From assembly GCF_029490015.1 (NCBI RefSeq), contig NZ_CP120468.1:1054001-1118000 (forward strand): a stretch of DNA of 64,000 bases, given 5' to 3'. The position numbers and the translations under genes are program-made. Below are positions 30,231-38,435 of the stretch, one piece after another. Each line of letters opens with the position of its first letter. The stretch's first letter is position 1. The notes below the pieces were generated by a model. The model had not been told where the DNA came from. It worked only from the letters and a program-made list of their open reading frames with translations, and made no database searches. This DNA is from Halobaculum limi (GTDB lineage Archaea > Halobacteriota > Halobacteria > Halobacteriales > Haloferacaceae).

Positions 30231-30311
30231 TCAACTCGAGAACGACTGTCGAGAACTGTCCGGGGCCAGTAGGTTCTTACTGGTCTCGGCCATATCGCGC
30301 CGATAGTGAGT

Positions 30312-31223
30312 ATGGACTCTGTCGTGTTACAGACGACTGTCGACGAGTTGCTCGCCACGTTCTCGGGCTACGTGACGAACGTCATCGGCTTCCTCGTCGG
30401 CTTTCTGGCGACGTACCTGATCGGGAAGTTCGTGCTCGTGCCGCTGATCAGACGGGTGCTCAAGCGGCGCGGCTTCGACCGGACCGTGTTGAGCCTGGGA
30501 GACAGCGTGATGAGCGCGGTCGTGGTCGTCCTCGCGCTGTCTATCGGCTTTATGAGCGCCGGCTTCCCTCGATTCCTGACGGCGGCGGCGACGCTCGGCG
30601 GCGCTCTCGCGTTGGCCATCGGGTTCGCCGCACAGGACCTCATCGGCAACTTCGTGGCAGGCATCTTCATTATCAAGGACAAACCCTTCGAGGTGGGCGA
30701 CTGGATCGAGTGGGACGGCAACGCGGGTCGTGTCGAGGACATCGACCTGCGCGTCTCGCGCGTCCGCACCTTCGACAACGAACGCATCACCGTCCCCAAC
30801 GGTGATCTGGCGAACAACGCCATCACCAACCCGGTCGCGTACGACACGCTCCGGCAGAAGTTCGTCTTCGGCATCGGCTACGACGACGACATCGACCACG
30901 CGACCGACTGTATCCTCGAGGAGGCCGAAGACGTCGACGGCATCCTCTCGGATCCCGCGCCTTCGGTTCGCGTCACGGAACTGGGCGACTCGGCGGTCGG
31001 CCTCCAGAGTCGCTTCTGGATCGACGACCCCTCGCGCGCCGACTTCGTCGGCATCCGGTCGGAGTACGTCCAGGGTGTGAAGGAGCGCTTCGACGACGAG
31101 GGGATCGATATGCCGTACGTCCACCGGCAACTCACCGGCGAGGTGGAGGTGCTGGAGTCGGTCGCCGACGGCGTCGCGGGCGAGCAGTCGGTCGAGGCGA
31201 CCGGCAACGGGTCGTCCGACTGA
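30312..31223 (+). CDS. mscS: MscS-family mechanosensitive channel
   Basis: 303-aa small-conductance channel that releases solutes on osmotic downshift. Three TM segments: about 15-45, 65-85, and the pore-lining TM3 about 93-125 with Gly/Ala packing ('TLGGALALAIGFAAQDLIGN') followed by 'FIIKDKPFEVGDWIEW', the hallmark of MscS. The cytoplasmic beta domain has 'ITVPNGDLANNAITN'. The C-terminal ~25 residues are acidic and variable. GTG at 30306, two codons upstream in frame, is an alternative start. Single gene. Confidence 0.93.
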   Translation: MDSVVLQTTVDELLATFSGYVTNVIGFLVGFLATYLIGKFVLVPLIRRVLKRRGFDRTVLSLGDSVMSAVVVVLALSIGFMSAGFPRFLTAAATLGGALALAIGFAAQDLIGNFVAGIFIIKDKPFEVGDWIEWDGNAGRVEDIDLRVSRVRTFDNERITVPNGDLANNAITNPVAYDTLRQKFVFGIGYDDDIDHATDCILEEAEDVDGILSDPAPSVRVTELGDSAVGLQSRFWIDDPSRADFVGIRSEYVQGVKERFDDEGIDMPYVHRQLTGEVEVLESVADGVAGEQSVEATGNGSSD

Positions 31224-31303
31224 GGGCGACCGGCCGACTCCGCTCACGGTTCGCGACGCGTCGCTCGCAAGACACATATCCTATCGGTGTCACACGTCGG
31301 GTA

Positions 31304-32248
31304 GTGACCCTCCGCTCGCGCATCAGCGACCTGTTCGACGGTGCCTACGAGCGAGTGCTCCACCACGAAATCGGCGACGGCCCCGACCACGTGGCGATCA
31401 TCCAGGACGGCAATCGACGGTACGCCCGCCGGAAGGGGAGTGAGGCCCCCGACGGCCACCGGGCGGGCGCAGACACGACCGAACGGGTGCTCGACTGGTG
31501 TGCGGAGTTGGGCGTCGAGGAACTCACGCTGTACGCCTTCTCGACGGAGAACTTCGACCGGCCCCAGGAGGAACTCGACCCGCTGTTCGACCTGCTCGAA
31601 CGGAAACTGCGGGAGTTCGCCGACGCCGACCGCGTCCACGAACAGGGCGTGTGTATCCGCGCGCTCGGTGAGGTGGACCGTCTCCCCGACCGCGTGCGCG
31701 AGGCCGTTCGCTACGCCGAGGAGCGAACCGAGGGGTACGACGACTTCACGCTCAACATCGCGCTGGCGTACGGGGGCCGCAACGAACTGCTCGGGGCGGT
31801 GCGAGCGGTCGCCCGTGACGTGGCCGACGGCGACCTCGCCGCCGACGAGGTGGGCGTCGCCGAAGTCGAGTCGCGGTTGTACCGCCGCCCCGTCCGCGAC
31901 GTGGATCTCATCATCCGCACCGGCGGCGACGAGCGTACGTCGAACTTCCTCCCGTGGCACGCCAACGGCAACGAGGCGGCAGCGTACTTCTGCTCGCCGT
32001 ACTGGCCGGAGTTCTCGAAGGTCGACTTCCTGCGTTCTATCCGCACGTACGAGGCCCGCGAGGAGTCGTGGCGACGTGCCCGGACGAAGCGGGCGGCGGC
32101 GCTCGTCCGAGCGGTCGCGGAGGTCGAACTCGACGAGGCGCGGGCGGTCGCCGCCCGCCTGCGCGACCGCCTGCCGGGCGAGACGAGCGAGGTGGACGCG
32201 GCGCTGGAGGCGGGCGGCACGACGGGTGCGGGCGAGACGGCGGACTGA
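31304..32248 (+). CDS. uppS1: Cis-prenyltransferase (polyprenyl diphosphate synthase)
   Basis: 314-aa enzyme that extends an all-trans allylic diphosphate with isopentenyl diphosphate in cis configuration to make the long polyprenyl (dolichol-type) glycan carrier. The catalytic motif 'QDGNRRYAR' with Asp35 is present, as are 'LTLYAFSTENF', the FPP-binding-type 'NIALAYGGRNELLGAVR' and 'RTGGDERTSNFLPW' near residue 206. GTG start. The C-terminal ~45 residues are Ala/Arg-rich and look dispensable. All catalytic residues appear intact, in contrast to the paralogue at 32488. Confidence 0.94.
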   Translation: MTLRSRISDLFDGAYERVLHHEIGDGPDHVAIIQDGNRRYARRKGSEAPDGHRAGADTTERVLDWCAELGVEELTLYAFSTENFDRPQEELDPLFDLLERKLREFADADRVHEQGVCIRALGEVDRLPDRVREAVRYAEERTEGYDDFTLNIALAYGGRNELLGAVRAVARDVADGDLAADEVGVAEVESRLYRRPVRDVDLIIRTGGDERTSNFLPWHANGNEAAAYFCSPYWPEFSKVDFLRSIRTYEAREESWRRARTKRAAALVRAVAEVELDEARAVAARLRDRLPGETSEVDAALEAGGTTGAGETAD

Positions 32249-32261
32249 CGCTCGACGCCGC

Positions 32262-32426
32262 TCAGGTGCTCGCGACCGCGTATCCCACGAGTCCAGTTCC
32301 GAGCGCCACACAGATCCCCGACAGCAGCGCTCCGGCGTCCGTTCCGGTCCCCGCGTGCTGATAGACGACGACGCTCACGAGCGTGAGTTGCAGACCTGCG
32401 ACGGCGACCGACGTGTCGGTGTCCAT
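32262..32426 (-). CDS. 54-aa small membrane protein
   Basis: Short gene, read by hand: M-DTDTSVAVAGLQLTL at the start, then 'VSVVVYQHAG', 'ALLSGICVALGTGLVGYAV' and a stop. It has two hydrophobic segments joined by a short Gly/Thr/Asp loop, so probably a hairpin in the membrane. Codon use is typical. It lies 62 bases after the stop of the degenerate cis-prenyltransferase on the same strand and could be its operon partner. No family recognised; conservation would decide whether it is real. Confidence 0.6.
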   Translation of the reverse strand: MDTDTSVAVAGLQLTLVSVVVYQHAGTGTDAGALLSGICVALGTGLVGYAVAST

Positions 32427-32487
32427 ACGGCTACGGATCGATGGACCAGCAAAAGTTGGCCGGTCGTCGACCGAGACTATCGGCGGC

Positions 32488-33120
32488 TCACCGCCCGAAG
32501 CGACGCTGTCGGTTCTGGTAGTCCAGTACCGCCCGGAGGTAGTCGCGCTTGCGGAAGTCTCGCCAGTTCACGTCGGTGAAGTACAGTTCCGAGTAGACGG
32601 ACTGCCAGATGAGGAAATCCGAGAGGCGTTCCGCGCCGGTTTTGATCACCAGATCCGGTTCCTCGGGGAAGACGAGTCGCTGTTCGATGTCGGCTTCGGC
32701 GACGTCGTCGGGGTCCAACTCGCCGGCCTCGACGGCGGCGGCGATCTCTTTGACCGCGGCGGCGAACTCCCGCTTGCCACCGAGACCGATGTTCACTCGG
32801 ATTGGCGCGTCGGCGCGGGCGGTGTCGGTGGGCGTTCGCACGGCCACATCGTAGGGGGTGTCGAGGTCGGCGAGTTCGCGTGCCAGCGTGTCAACCACCG
32901 CCTCGTCGAGGACGGAGACGGAGACGGTAACACGCTCGGCGCCGAACTCGAACGCCCAGGCGAGAAACTGTTCGAGCGTGGCGTACGCGCCCTGTTCGAG
33001 CAGGTCGCGCTCTGTGATCACGAGTGCGACGTGCGCCGGCGGGTCGCCGGGATTGCGCCGGTGGCGGATGCCCAGATACGCGTCGTACAGTCCCACGTGT
33101 CGGCCGAATCTGGGCCACAC
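32488..33120 (-). CDS. uppS2: Cis-prenyltransferase homologue lacking the catalytic DGN motif
   Basis: 210-aa member of the UPP synthase family. The C-terminal half is well kept: 'IKTGAERLSDFLIWQ', then 'YSELYFTDVNW'. At the site where uppS1 has 'AIIQDGNRR', this protein has 'ALVITERDLL', so the catalytic Asp, Gly and Asn are all replaced. It is also about 100 residues shorter. This is the pattern of the non-catalytic partner subunit in heteromeric cis-prenyltransferases (eukaryotic Nus1/NgBR; archaeal examples are reported in Methanosarcina). A partner of UppS1 is the natural inference; a distinct enzyme remains possible. Confidence 0.88.
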   Translation of the reverse strand: MWPRFGRHVGLYDAYLGIRHRRNPGDPPAHVALVITERDLLEQGAYATLEQFLAWAFEFGAERVTVSVSVLDEAVVDTLARELADLDTPYDVAVRTPTDTARADAPIRVNIGLGGKREFAAAVKEIAAAVEAGELDPDDVAEADIEQRLVFPEEPDLVIKTGAERLSDFLIWQSVYSELYFTDVNWRDFRKRDYLRAVLDYQNRQRRFGR

Positions 33121-33236
33121 TGCCGGAAAGCGTTTGCGCTCGGCGGCGACGCGTGCGGCCGCGTTCCGTCGCCGTCGGCGGGCACGCCGGCCCCCGTCCC
33201 GGGACCGTTAAGTGGTCGTCGGGGATACTCCCGGCC

Positions 33237-34688
33237 GTGAGACACCGACTCCGGCGTGCCGGTGGGTTCGCCGTCGTCGCCTCCGCAGTGTTGGCCGCGC
33301 CAGCGCTGGGGCCCGCCGCCGCCGTGCCGTTCGCCGCGGTCGCCGTCCTCGCCGCGTTCGTCGTCGAGGAGGGTCGGATCTTCGACCTGTTCGCGCGGCC
33401 CGGCGACTACGAGGACCGCCGACTCAACGGCCTCGCGGGGTTCGCGCTTGCGGCGACTGCACTCGGCGTGTTGACCGCGCTGCCACAGGCACCGATGCCG
33501 ACGACGGTGTTCGCCGCGGCGGTCCTCTCGCTCGCGTACGGCGTCGTGGGTCGGGAGTTCGTCCGCGAGTCCACCAGCGACGAGTTCGCCACGACGACGG
33601 CGTTCACGGTCGCTGCGTTCCTCGCGGCGACGCTCGGGCAGGCAGCGGTCGCCGTCGCCGCCGGTGGGTTCACGCCGTCGTCGCTGCCGACGTACGTCTT
33701 CCTCGCAGCGACGGCGGCGCTCGTCGCCGCCCTCCTCCGTTCGGTGTTGTTCCCCCGCGACGACCCGCTGGTGATGGTGTCGGTGGGCGTCCTCCTGTGG
33801 CTGTTGTCGGCGCTCATCGCCGCCGGCGGCGTCACGGTTACCCCGACGCTCGTCGCCGCCGGACTCGCGGTGACGGTCGGTCTCGGCATCGTCTCGTACG
33901 TCCTCCGAACCGCTTCGGTCTCCGGGATGTTGACCGGCGTGTTGCTGGGCTTCGTCACCGTCGTCTTCGGCGGCATCGGCTGGTTCGCGGTCCTCATCTC
34001 GTTCTTCGGCATCGGCGGCCTCGCCGCCAAGTTCCGCTTCGAAGAGAAAGACGCCCGCGGCGTCGCCGAAGGCAATGACGGCGCGCGCGGCGCGGGTAAC
34101 GTCCTCGGCAACTCCGGCGTCGCGTTGCTCGCGGTCATCGCGTACGCCGCGAGTCGGGCGGTCGTCCCCGAGACGACGGTCCAGCCACTCCTGGCGTTCG
34201 CGTTCGCCGGGTCGGTCGCGACCGCGATGGCCGACACGCTCTCCTCGGAGTTCGGCGGCCTGTTCGACACGCCGCGACTCGTGACGACGCTTCGGCCGGT
34301 CGCCCCCGGCACCGACGGTGCGATCACCTGGCAAGGCGAAGTTGCGGGCGTCGCGGGCGCGGCGCTGGTGGCGCTCATCGCGGCGGTCGCGATGCCGCTG
34401 GGCGTGTCACCGCTGGCCCCGTCCACCGAACTACTCTCGTTCGTAGTCGCGGTCACCGCCGCGGGGTTCGTCGGGATGAGCGTCGACAGTCTGCTCGGTG
34501 CGACCGTCGAGGGCGACCGCCTCGGTAACCAGTCCGTGAACACGCTGGCGACGCTGTCCGGGGCGGTCGCGGGCGTCGTCCTCGCGGTCGTGACCGGCGC
34601 GACGGGGTTGCCGACGGCGACGACGCTCGGGACGGCCATCGAGTCGCTGGCGACGGTGCTGGCGCTGTTCGCACCAATCGTCTCGTGA
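33237..34688 (+). CDS. DUF92 membrane protein (phytyl-phosphate/dolichol kinase-related)
   Basis: 483-aa polytopic protein with about 12-14 hydrophobic segments. The C-terminal half is the DUF92/TIGR00297 domain: 'GFVTVVFGGIGWFAVLISFFGIGGLAAKFR', 'RGAGNVLGNSGVALL' and 'ATAMADTLSSEFGGLF', then 'TWQGEVAGVAGAALVALIA' and 'SVDSLLGATVEG'. The family includes plant VTE6 phytyl-phosphate kinase and is related to CTP-dependent polyprenol kinases. The N-terminal half is an extra multi-TM region. GTG start at 33237 follows a promoter-like stretch. The next gene begins within its stop codon. A role in phosphorylating an isoprenoid alcohol is inference from family and neighbours. Confidence 0.85.
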   Translation: MRHRLRRAGGFAVVASAVLAAPALGPAAAVPFAAVAVLAAFVVEEGRIFDLFARPGDYEDRRLNGLAGFALAATALGVLTALPQAPMPTTVFAAAVLSLAYGVVGREFVRESTSDEFATTTAFTVAAFLAATLGQAAVAVAAGGFTPSSLPTYVFLAATAALVAALLRSVLFPRDDPLVMVSVGVLLWLLSALIAAGGVTVTPTLVAAGLAVTVGLGIVSYVLRTASVSGMLTGVLLGFVTVVFGGIGWFAVLISFFGIGGLAAKFRFEEKDARGVAEGNDGARGAGNVLGNSGVALLAVIAYAASRAVVPETTVQPLLAFAFAGSVATAMADTLSSEFGGLFDTPRLVTTLRPVAPGTDGAITWQGEVAGVAGAALVALIAAVAMPLGVSPLAPSTELLSFVVAVTAAGFVGMSVDSLLGATVEGDRLGNQSVNTLATLSGAVAGVVLAVVTGATGLPTATTLGTAIESLATVLALFAPIVS

Positions 34689-35116
34689 CCGTTCGCCGCG
34701 GTCGCCCGGCTGACGAACCCACGATTCGCAGCCTCCAGTCGCTGCTCCGCGAACCGAGTCCGTCGCTGGTCACACACGCACTCCACAGCGGCGGCGTCCT
34801 CGTCGACTGTGCGGGCGGTCCCGACGGCCCGCCGGTCGGCTACCTCCTCGCGGTCGATGGCGACGGCGCACATATCGCAGAACTCGCGGTCGCGCCAGAC
34901 CACCGACGCGAGGGCCGCGCGACGCGACTGTTGACCCGACTGCTCGACGGGGCAGACGGTACGGTGACGCTGTACGTCGCCGCCGACAACGAGGCGGCGC
35001 GGCGACTGTACGCGAGACTTGGGTTTCGCCAGCGAGCGCGCCGGCCAGCCTTCTACGACGACGGGACGGACGCGCTGGTGTTGGCGTGTGACCCCGGTCA
35101 GGTCGACGAGCGGTAG
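34685..35116 (+). CDS. GNAT-family N-acetyltransferase
   Basis: 143-aa acetyltransferase. Motif A, 'AELAVAPDHRREGRATRLL' in part, gives the acetyl-CoA pyrophosphate loop (R/Q-x2-G-x-A/G), and motif B is 'VAADNEAARRLYARLGFRQRARRPAFY', as in RimI-type protein N-terminal or small-molecule acetyltransferases. GTG start at 34685 overlaps the DUF92 stop (GTGA), so translation is coupled. The 3' end overlaps the convergent VTT gene by 19 bases. Substrate unknown. Confidence 0.9.
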   Translation: MTVRRGRPADEPTIRSLQSLLREPSPSLVTHALHSGGVLVDCAGGPDGPPVGYLLAVDGDGAHIAELAVAPDHRREGRATRLLTRLLDGADGTVTLYVAADNEAARRLYARLGFRQRARRPAFYDDGTDALVLACDPGQVDER

Positions 35117-35775
35117 TGGCGGTAGGCGGGACCGACGAGCAAGAGCAGTCCCGCGAGCCCCGCGGTCGCGACCAGCCGGACGTCGAACACGCCCGAGAGG
35201 CCGGCGTCTGCGATCCGACCCGCCGAGGCTCCGGCGACGGTCCCTGCCACCGCCCAGGGGAGTTCACCGATTGCGCTCCCGACGACGAACGGGACCGCAC
35301 GGACGCCCGAGAGGCCGGCGGCGACGCTCACGACGTCCGAAGGGAACGGCAGGAGTCGCGAGGCCGCGATCGAACGGGTCCCGCCGGCGACGGACACCGC
35401 GCGTTCGCCCGCACCGACCACTCGCCCGACGAGTTCGCTCGCCCGGTCGCCGCCGGGGACGGCGGCGAAGTCGCGGGCTCCGTCCCTGCCGCGTCGAGCG
35501 ATGAGGTACGGCGGCATCGACGTACACACCATCAGCGCGAGCGCCAGCGGCGCGCCGGCGAGTCCGAAGCCGTAGCCGGTCACGACGGCGACGAGCGTCA
35601 CCGGCCACGCGAGGAACGGGCGAACGACCGCGAGTGCAACGAGCACGGCCAGCAGTCGGAGTGGGTCGGCGACGACCCACCCGGCCCGGTTGAGGACCGC
35701 CGCTGGCGACGTGAGGAGGGCGGCGGCGACCACCGTGGCGGCGACGAGGCCGCCTGCAACCACACGGCGATTCAC
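35098..35775 (-). CDS. VTT/TVP38-type (DedA-like) membrane protein
   Basis: 225-aa protein with about five to six hydrophobic segments. The core matches the VTT (SNARE-associated/DedA) domain: a first re-entrant region 'AWPVTLVAVVTGYGFGLAG', then 'ASRLLPFPSDVVSVAAGL' near 136-153, with the R-x-x-P and Gly features of this family, and 'VGSAIGELPWAVAGTVAG'. Bacterial DedA-family proteins have been shown to flip undecaprenyl phosphate, and VTT proteins are lipid scramblases; activity here is inferred. Convergent overlap of 19 bases with the GNAT gene. Confidence 0.85.
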   Translation of the reverse strand: MNRRVVAGGLVAATVVAAALLTSPAAVLNRAGWVVADPLRLLAVLVALAVVRPFLAWPVTLVAVVTGYGFGLAGAPLALALMVCTSMPPYLIARRGRDGARDFAAVPGGDRASELVGRVVGAGERAVSVAGGTRSIAASRLLPFPSDVVSVAAGLSGVRAVPFVVGSAIGELPWAVAGTVAGASAGRIADAGLSGVFDVRLVATAGLAGLLLLVGPAYRHYRSST

Positions 35776-35909
35776 GGTTGCGCTCCGTTCGTCGGGCGAA
35801 TAAGCGGCCCGGTCCCAGCGAGAGACGCAGCGCTTCGGTCGACGGCCGTCCCACTACGGACGGCCGGTCCCGTCGTGCTTATGAGCGACGCCGGGCAACC
35901 CTCGGCGAC

Positions 35910-36293
35910 GTGAGCTCCGACGACGCCCCGACGCGGACTCGCGAGGAGACGGTCGCCCTCGGCGTCGAGTTGGTCGCACACCTCGACGACGACGAACTCG
36001 GCCTCCCGGACCTGATCGACCGACTGGAGTCGGTCACGTCGAGTCCGGCCGTCACTCGCGAGATCCTCGAGGAAGCCGAGCGACAGGGCGTCATCGACCG
36101 GGAGGACGCGGTCGTGCGCGTCCACGGGTCGGGCATCGTCCGATTCGACTCGCAGGTGATCACCCGCGAGGGTGACTTCTCGTGCCGTCGCTGTGGGGCG
36201 GGCATCTCGACGGGCCACTTCCTCCGCCTCGACGCTGGCGAACTCGGGCCGTTCGGCTCTTCGTGTATCCGGAAAGTCACCGGCAGAGAGTGA
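35910..36293 (+). CDS. Winged-helix plus zinc-knuckle protein (DUF5830-like)
   Basis: 127-aa protein. Residues about 8-65 look like a small helical DNA-binding or scaffold domain ('LGVELVAHLDDDELGLPDLIDRL', 'REILEEAERQGVIDRED'). The C-terminal part holds 'CRRCGAGIS' and a later Cys in 'GPFGSSCIRKV', a zinc-binding arrangement. GTG start at 35910, chosen because in-frame coding character begins there. I recall this as haloarchaeal DUF5830, without certainty. Function unknown. Confidence 0.72.
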   Translation: MSSDDAPTRTREETVALGVELVAHLDDDELGLPDLIDRLESVTSSPAVTREILEEAERQGVIDREDAVVRVHGSGIVRFDSQVITREGDFSCRRCGAGISTGHFLRLDAGELGPFGSSCIRKVTGRE

Positions 36294-36336
36294 GATCGGC
36301 CTCGGGGTCGTGACGACGGCGCCACGGTCGACCGCC

Positions 36337-37401
36337 TCAGCGGCCGCGACGAAGTTCTTCGATGAGTTGTTCGATCAGTTCGCGCTGGCTGTCGAGGCGC
36401 TCGTTCTGCCGTTCGACCGCCTCCCGAAGCGCCGCGACCTCGTCGGCAAGGTCGTCGGTCGGTTCGGCTGGCTCGAACCCGGTGTCGCCGAAGGCGTCGT
36501 CGCTCGCGGTCTCAGAGGCCACGGCCGCGTCGGCGCCGGCGTCAGCCTGCGAGACGGCTGCCGTCGTCGACTCCTCGGCCACGTCGCCCACCTCGCCCGC
36601 GTCGGTTTCCTCGCCGGTGGCCAGCGGGTCCGTCCGCGTCCCGTTGTGCTCGTCGACCTCAGAGGGATCCGCCGAGAGCGGGTCCGGGCCGTCGCCGAAG
36701 TCCGTGCGGTCGACCGCCGCAGCGTCGACGGCGTCGTCGTCGGCTTCGTCCTCGCCTTCGGCCTCCGCGGAGAGGGCGCGGAACGCAGACAGCGAGTCGA
36801 CGCCGTAGTACGCCAGCAGCGCGCTCGTGAGCGTCTCTTCGATCTCACGAGAGCGGTCGTTCGGGGCTTTGAACCGCTCTTGGCGACCGTTCGCGGTGAG
36901 CACGAGCGTCGTCGCGTGGCTCCCTTTCTCGACTTCGAGGTCGGTCACGTCGTCGTAGTGGAACTCCTCGAAGTCGTCGTCCCAGACGGCCGCACCGACG
37001 TGTTTCACGAGGCGAGTCGAGGTGACGACGAGCGTGAGTTCCGAGAAGCGGAAGGTTCGCTCGACGGTCTCGCCCGGTTCGGTGATGCCCGAGGCGGCGA
37101 GGACGCCCGCGAGGACGGGGTGGAGGACTTCGTCGATCTTGCTTCGAGGGACGGAGAACGACTGACTCCCGTCGAGGCCGTACTCCAGCGTGAACTTGGC
37201 CTTGCGACGGCCCTCGGAGACGGCGACGCGTTCGGCGTCGTGGGCGTGTTCCTCGACGGACTCGTCGGAGAGCAAGCCTTCGGCGCGGTAGATGAGGGTG
37301 CGGGTCGGGGTGACGAACAGTTCGTCGTCCCCACCGAGGTGGACGCGAGCGACGGGGTCCTCGCCGCCCAGTTCCCCTCGGATCAGGTCCGGCAGACTCA
37401 T
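36337..37401 (-). CDS. Haloarchaeal protein with PH-like N-domain and coiled-coil C-terminus
   Basis: 354-aa protein. Residues about 1-200 are a beta-rich domain with two similar halves ('GDDELFVTPTRTLIYRAEGLL' and 'ELTLVVTSTRLVKHVGAAVW'), suggestive of PH-like/bacterial PH-domain units. About 205-310 is a long disordered Asp/Ala/Thr linker. The last ~45 residues form an amphipathic helix with coiled-coil periodicity ('EVAALREAVERQNERLDSQR', 'LIEQLIEELRR'). The ATG at 37401 is followed at once by 'SLPDLIRGELGGED'. Possibly an oligomeric scaffold; family name not recalled with confidence. Confidence 0.8.
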   Translation of the reverse strand: MSLPDLIRGELGGEDPVARVHLGGDDELFVTPTRTLIYRAEGLLSDESVEEHAHDAERVAVSEGRRKAKFTLEYGLDGSQSFSVPRSKIDEVLHPVLAGVLAASGITEPGETVERTFRFSELTLVVTSTRLVKHVGAAVWDDDFEEFHYDDVTDLEVEKGSHATTLVLTANGRQERFKAPNDRSREIEETLTSALLAYYGVDSLSAFRALSAEAEGEDEADDDAVDAAAVDRTDFGDGPDPLSADPSEVDEHNGTRTDPLATGEETDAGEVGDVAEESTTAAVSQADAGADAAVASETASDDAFGDTGFEPAEPTDDLADEVAALREAVERQNERLDSQRELIEQLIEELRRGR

Positions 37402-37559
37402 ACCAGCGTTTCGCCGTGGGCACGGCTTAAACCCGGCGGGTATGCTGTCCCCGTCGTCGCGCGTGCGTCGGACGCCGCCCGCCCGTGGGCGTGTCTCGGC
37501 GTGTCGCACCGACCGTGGATGAGAAGCTTCAAGAGTACGACCGCCCGACGTGGACGTGA

Positions 37560-37708
37560 GCCGGGGTGGCTTAGCTGGACATAGCGCCGCACTCATAGGG
37601 TTTCGAGATTCGGTGCGGAACGCCTTGGAAGCCTCCGCCCCAACGGGGCCCGCCGAGCCTCGTACCTGGGCTATGCGGAGATCGTGGGTTCGGAGCCCAC
37701 CCCCGGCA
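37560..37708 (+). tRNA. tRNA-Met(CAT), elongator, with intron
   Basis: Exons 37560-37597 and 37673-37708. The acceptor arms GCCGGGG (37560-37566) and CCCCGGC (37701-37707) pair fully, followed by A as discriminator. The anticodon stem is CCGCA/TGCGG (37587-37591 and 37674-37678), anticodon CAT at 37594-37596. The T arm is GTGGG-TTCGGAG-CCCAC (37684-37700). The CCA end is not encoded. An intron-bearing elongator tRNA-Met is a known haloarchaeal feature. Confidence 0.97.
37598..37672 (+). other. tRNA-Met intron (75 bases)
   Basis: Inserted between tRNA positions 37 and 38, the canonical archaeal site, and removed by the splicing endonuclease at a bulge-helix-bulge. The boundaries were set by requiring a seven-base anticodon loop and a full CCGCA/TGCGG stem. 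Confidence 0.85.
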
Positions 37709-37745
37709 TCGTTCTACGCGACACACCGTCCCCGTGAGTGGCCGC

Positions 37746-38390
37746 TCAGACGTTCGCTCGGATCAGTTTCTTCACGCCCCGTCGGAACCGCTCGGAGGCG
37801 GAACTCTGGGAGATGCCGAGTCGCTCGCCCAAATCCGCGAGCGAGACCGCTCGTGGGATGTCGAGATAGCCGCTCTCCACCGCCTCTAACAGCAGTTCCC
37901 GCTGTGGCTCGGTGAGCGTCGACTCGCCGGACGTCTGTTCGCTCGTCTGTTGATACATCCGCTCGAACGTGAACGGGATGTCGTGGTCGCGACAGAACTG
38001 GTACACCCGACGATACCCCTCCCGTGTCGGGAAGTGAACGCGACACCGCCACCCCTCTGCGGTCCCCGTCGCCGCCTCCAACACGCCGGCGACGTCGATG
38101 AGCTCGCTCATCAGGTTCGTCCGGTCGCCCTCCTCGGTGAACCGGACGCGATAGAGTCGACGATCCGGGACCGTCGCGAACAGCGTGAGGTCGGTGACGG
38201 TATCCAGACGGGCGACCGCCTCCTCGAACGCCACGAATTCGTCATCCGTCTCGGCACGCAACCAGAACAGCATTCGTGTGCCTGCGACGCCGTCGGTGTA
38301 CGTCTCCTCCCACTCGGCCTCGACGCGGGGAACCACGCGCAACGCCCCGCCGAGGATGGGGTGATCGATGGTGAATTCGCAGATCAACAT
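37746..38390 (-). CDS. HTH-10 (Bat-type) transcription regulator
   Basis: 214-aa regulator. Residues 1 to about 150 are a Bat-like sensor domain ('MLICEFTIDHPILGGALRV', 'RLYRVRFTEEGDRTNLMSELIDVAGV'). The C-terminal 55 residues are the HTH-10 DNA-binding domain: 'LTEPQRELLLEAVESGYLDIPRAVSLADL' with 'LGISQSSASERFRRGVKKLI' as recognition region. No PAS or GAF domain is attached. It is divergent from a damaged HalOD1 gene, with two perfect palindromes in the shared upstream region, so autoregulation is likely. The signal is unknown. Confidence 0.92.
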   Translation of the reverse strand: MLICEFTIDHPILGGALRVVPRVEAEWEETYTDGVAGTRMLFWLRAETDDEFVAFEEAVARLDTVTDLTLFATVPDRRLYRVRFTEEGDRTNLMSELIDVAGVLEAATGTAEGWRCRVHFPTREGYRRVYQFCRDHDIPFTFERMYQQTSEQTSGESTLTEPQRELLLEAVESGYLDIPRAVSLADLGERLGISQSSASERFRRGVKKLIRANV

Positions 38391-38419
38391 TCGGTAGTAC
38401 CTGATCCTATTCGGTGGTC

Positions 38420-38435
38420 ATAGTATATATACTAT
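38420..38435. promoter_or_regulatory. 16-base perfect palindrome
   Basis: ATAGTATATATACTAT is its own reverse complement. It lies 30 bases above the regulator start, so it covers the TATA position of that gene, and abuts a second palindrome. Good candidate operator. Confidence 0.6.
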
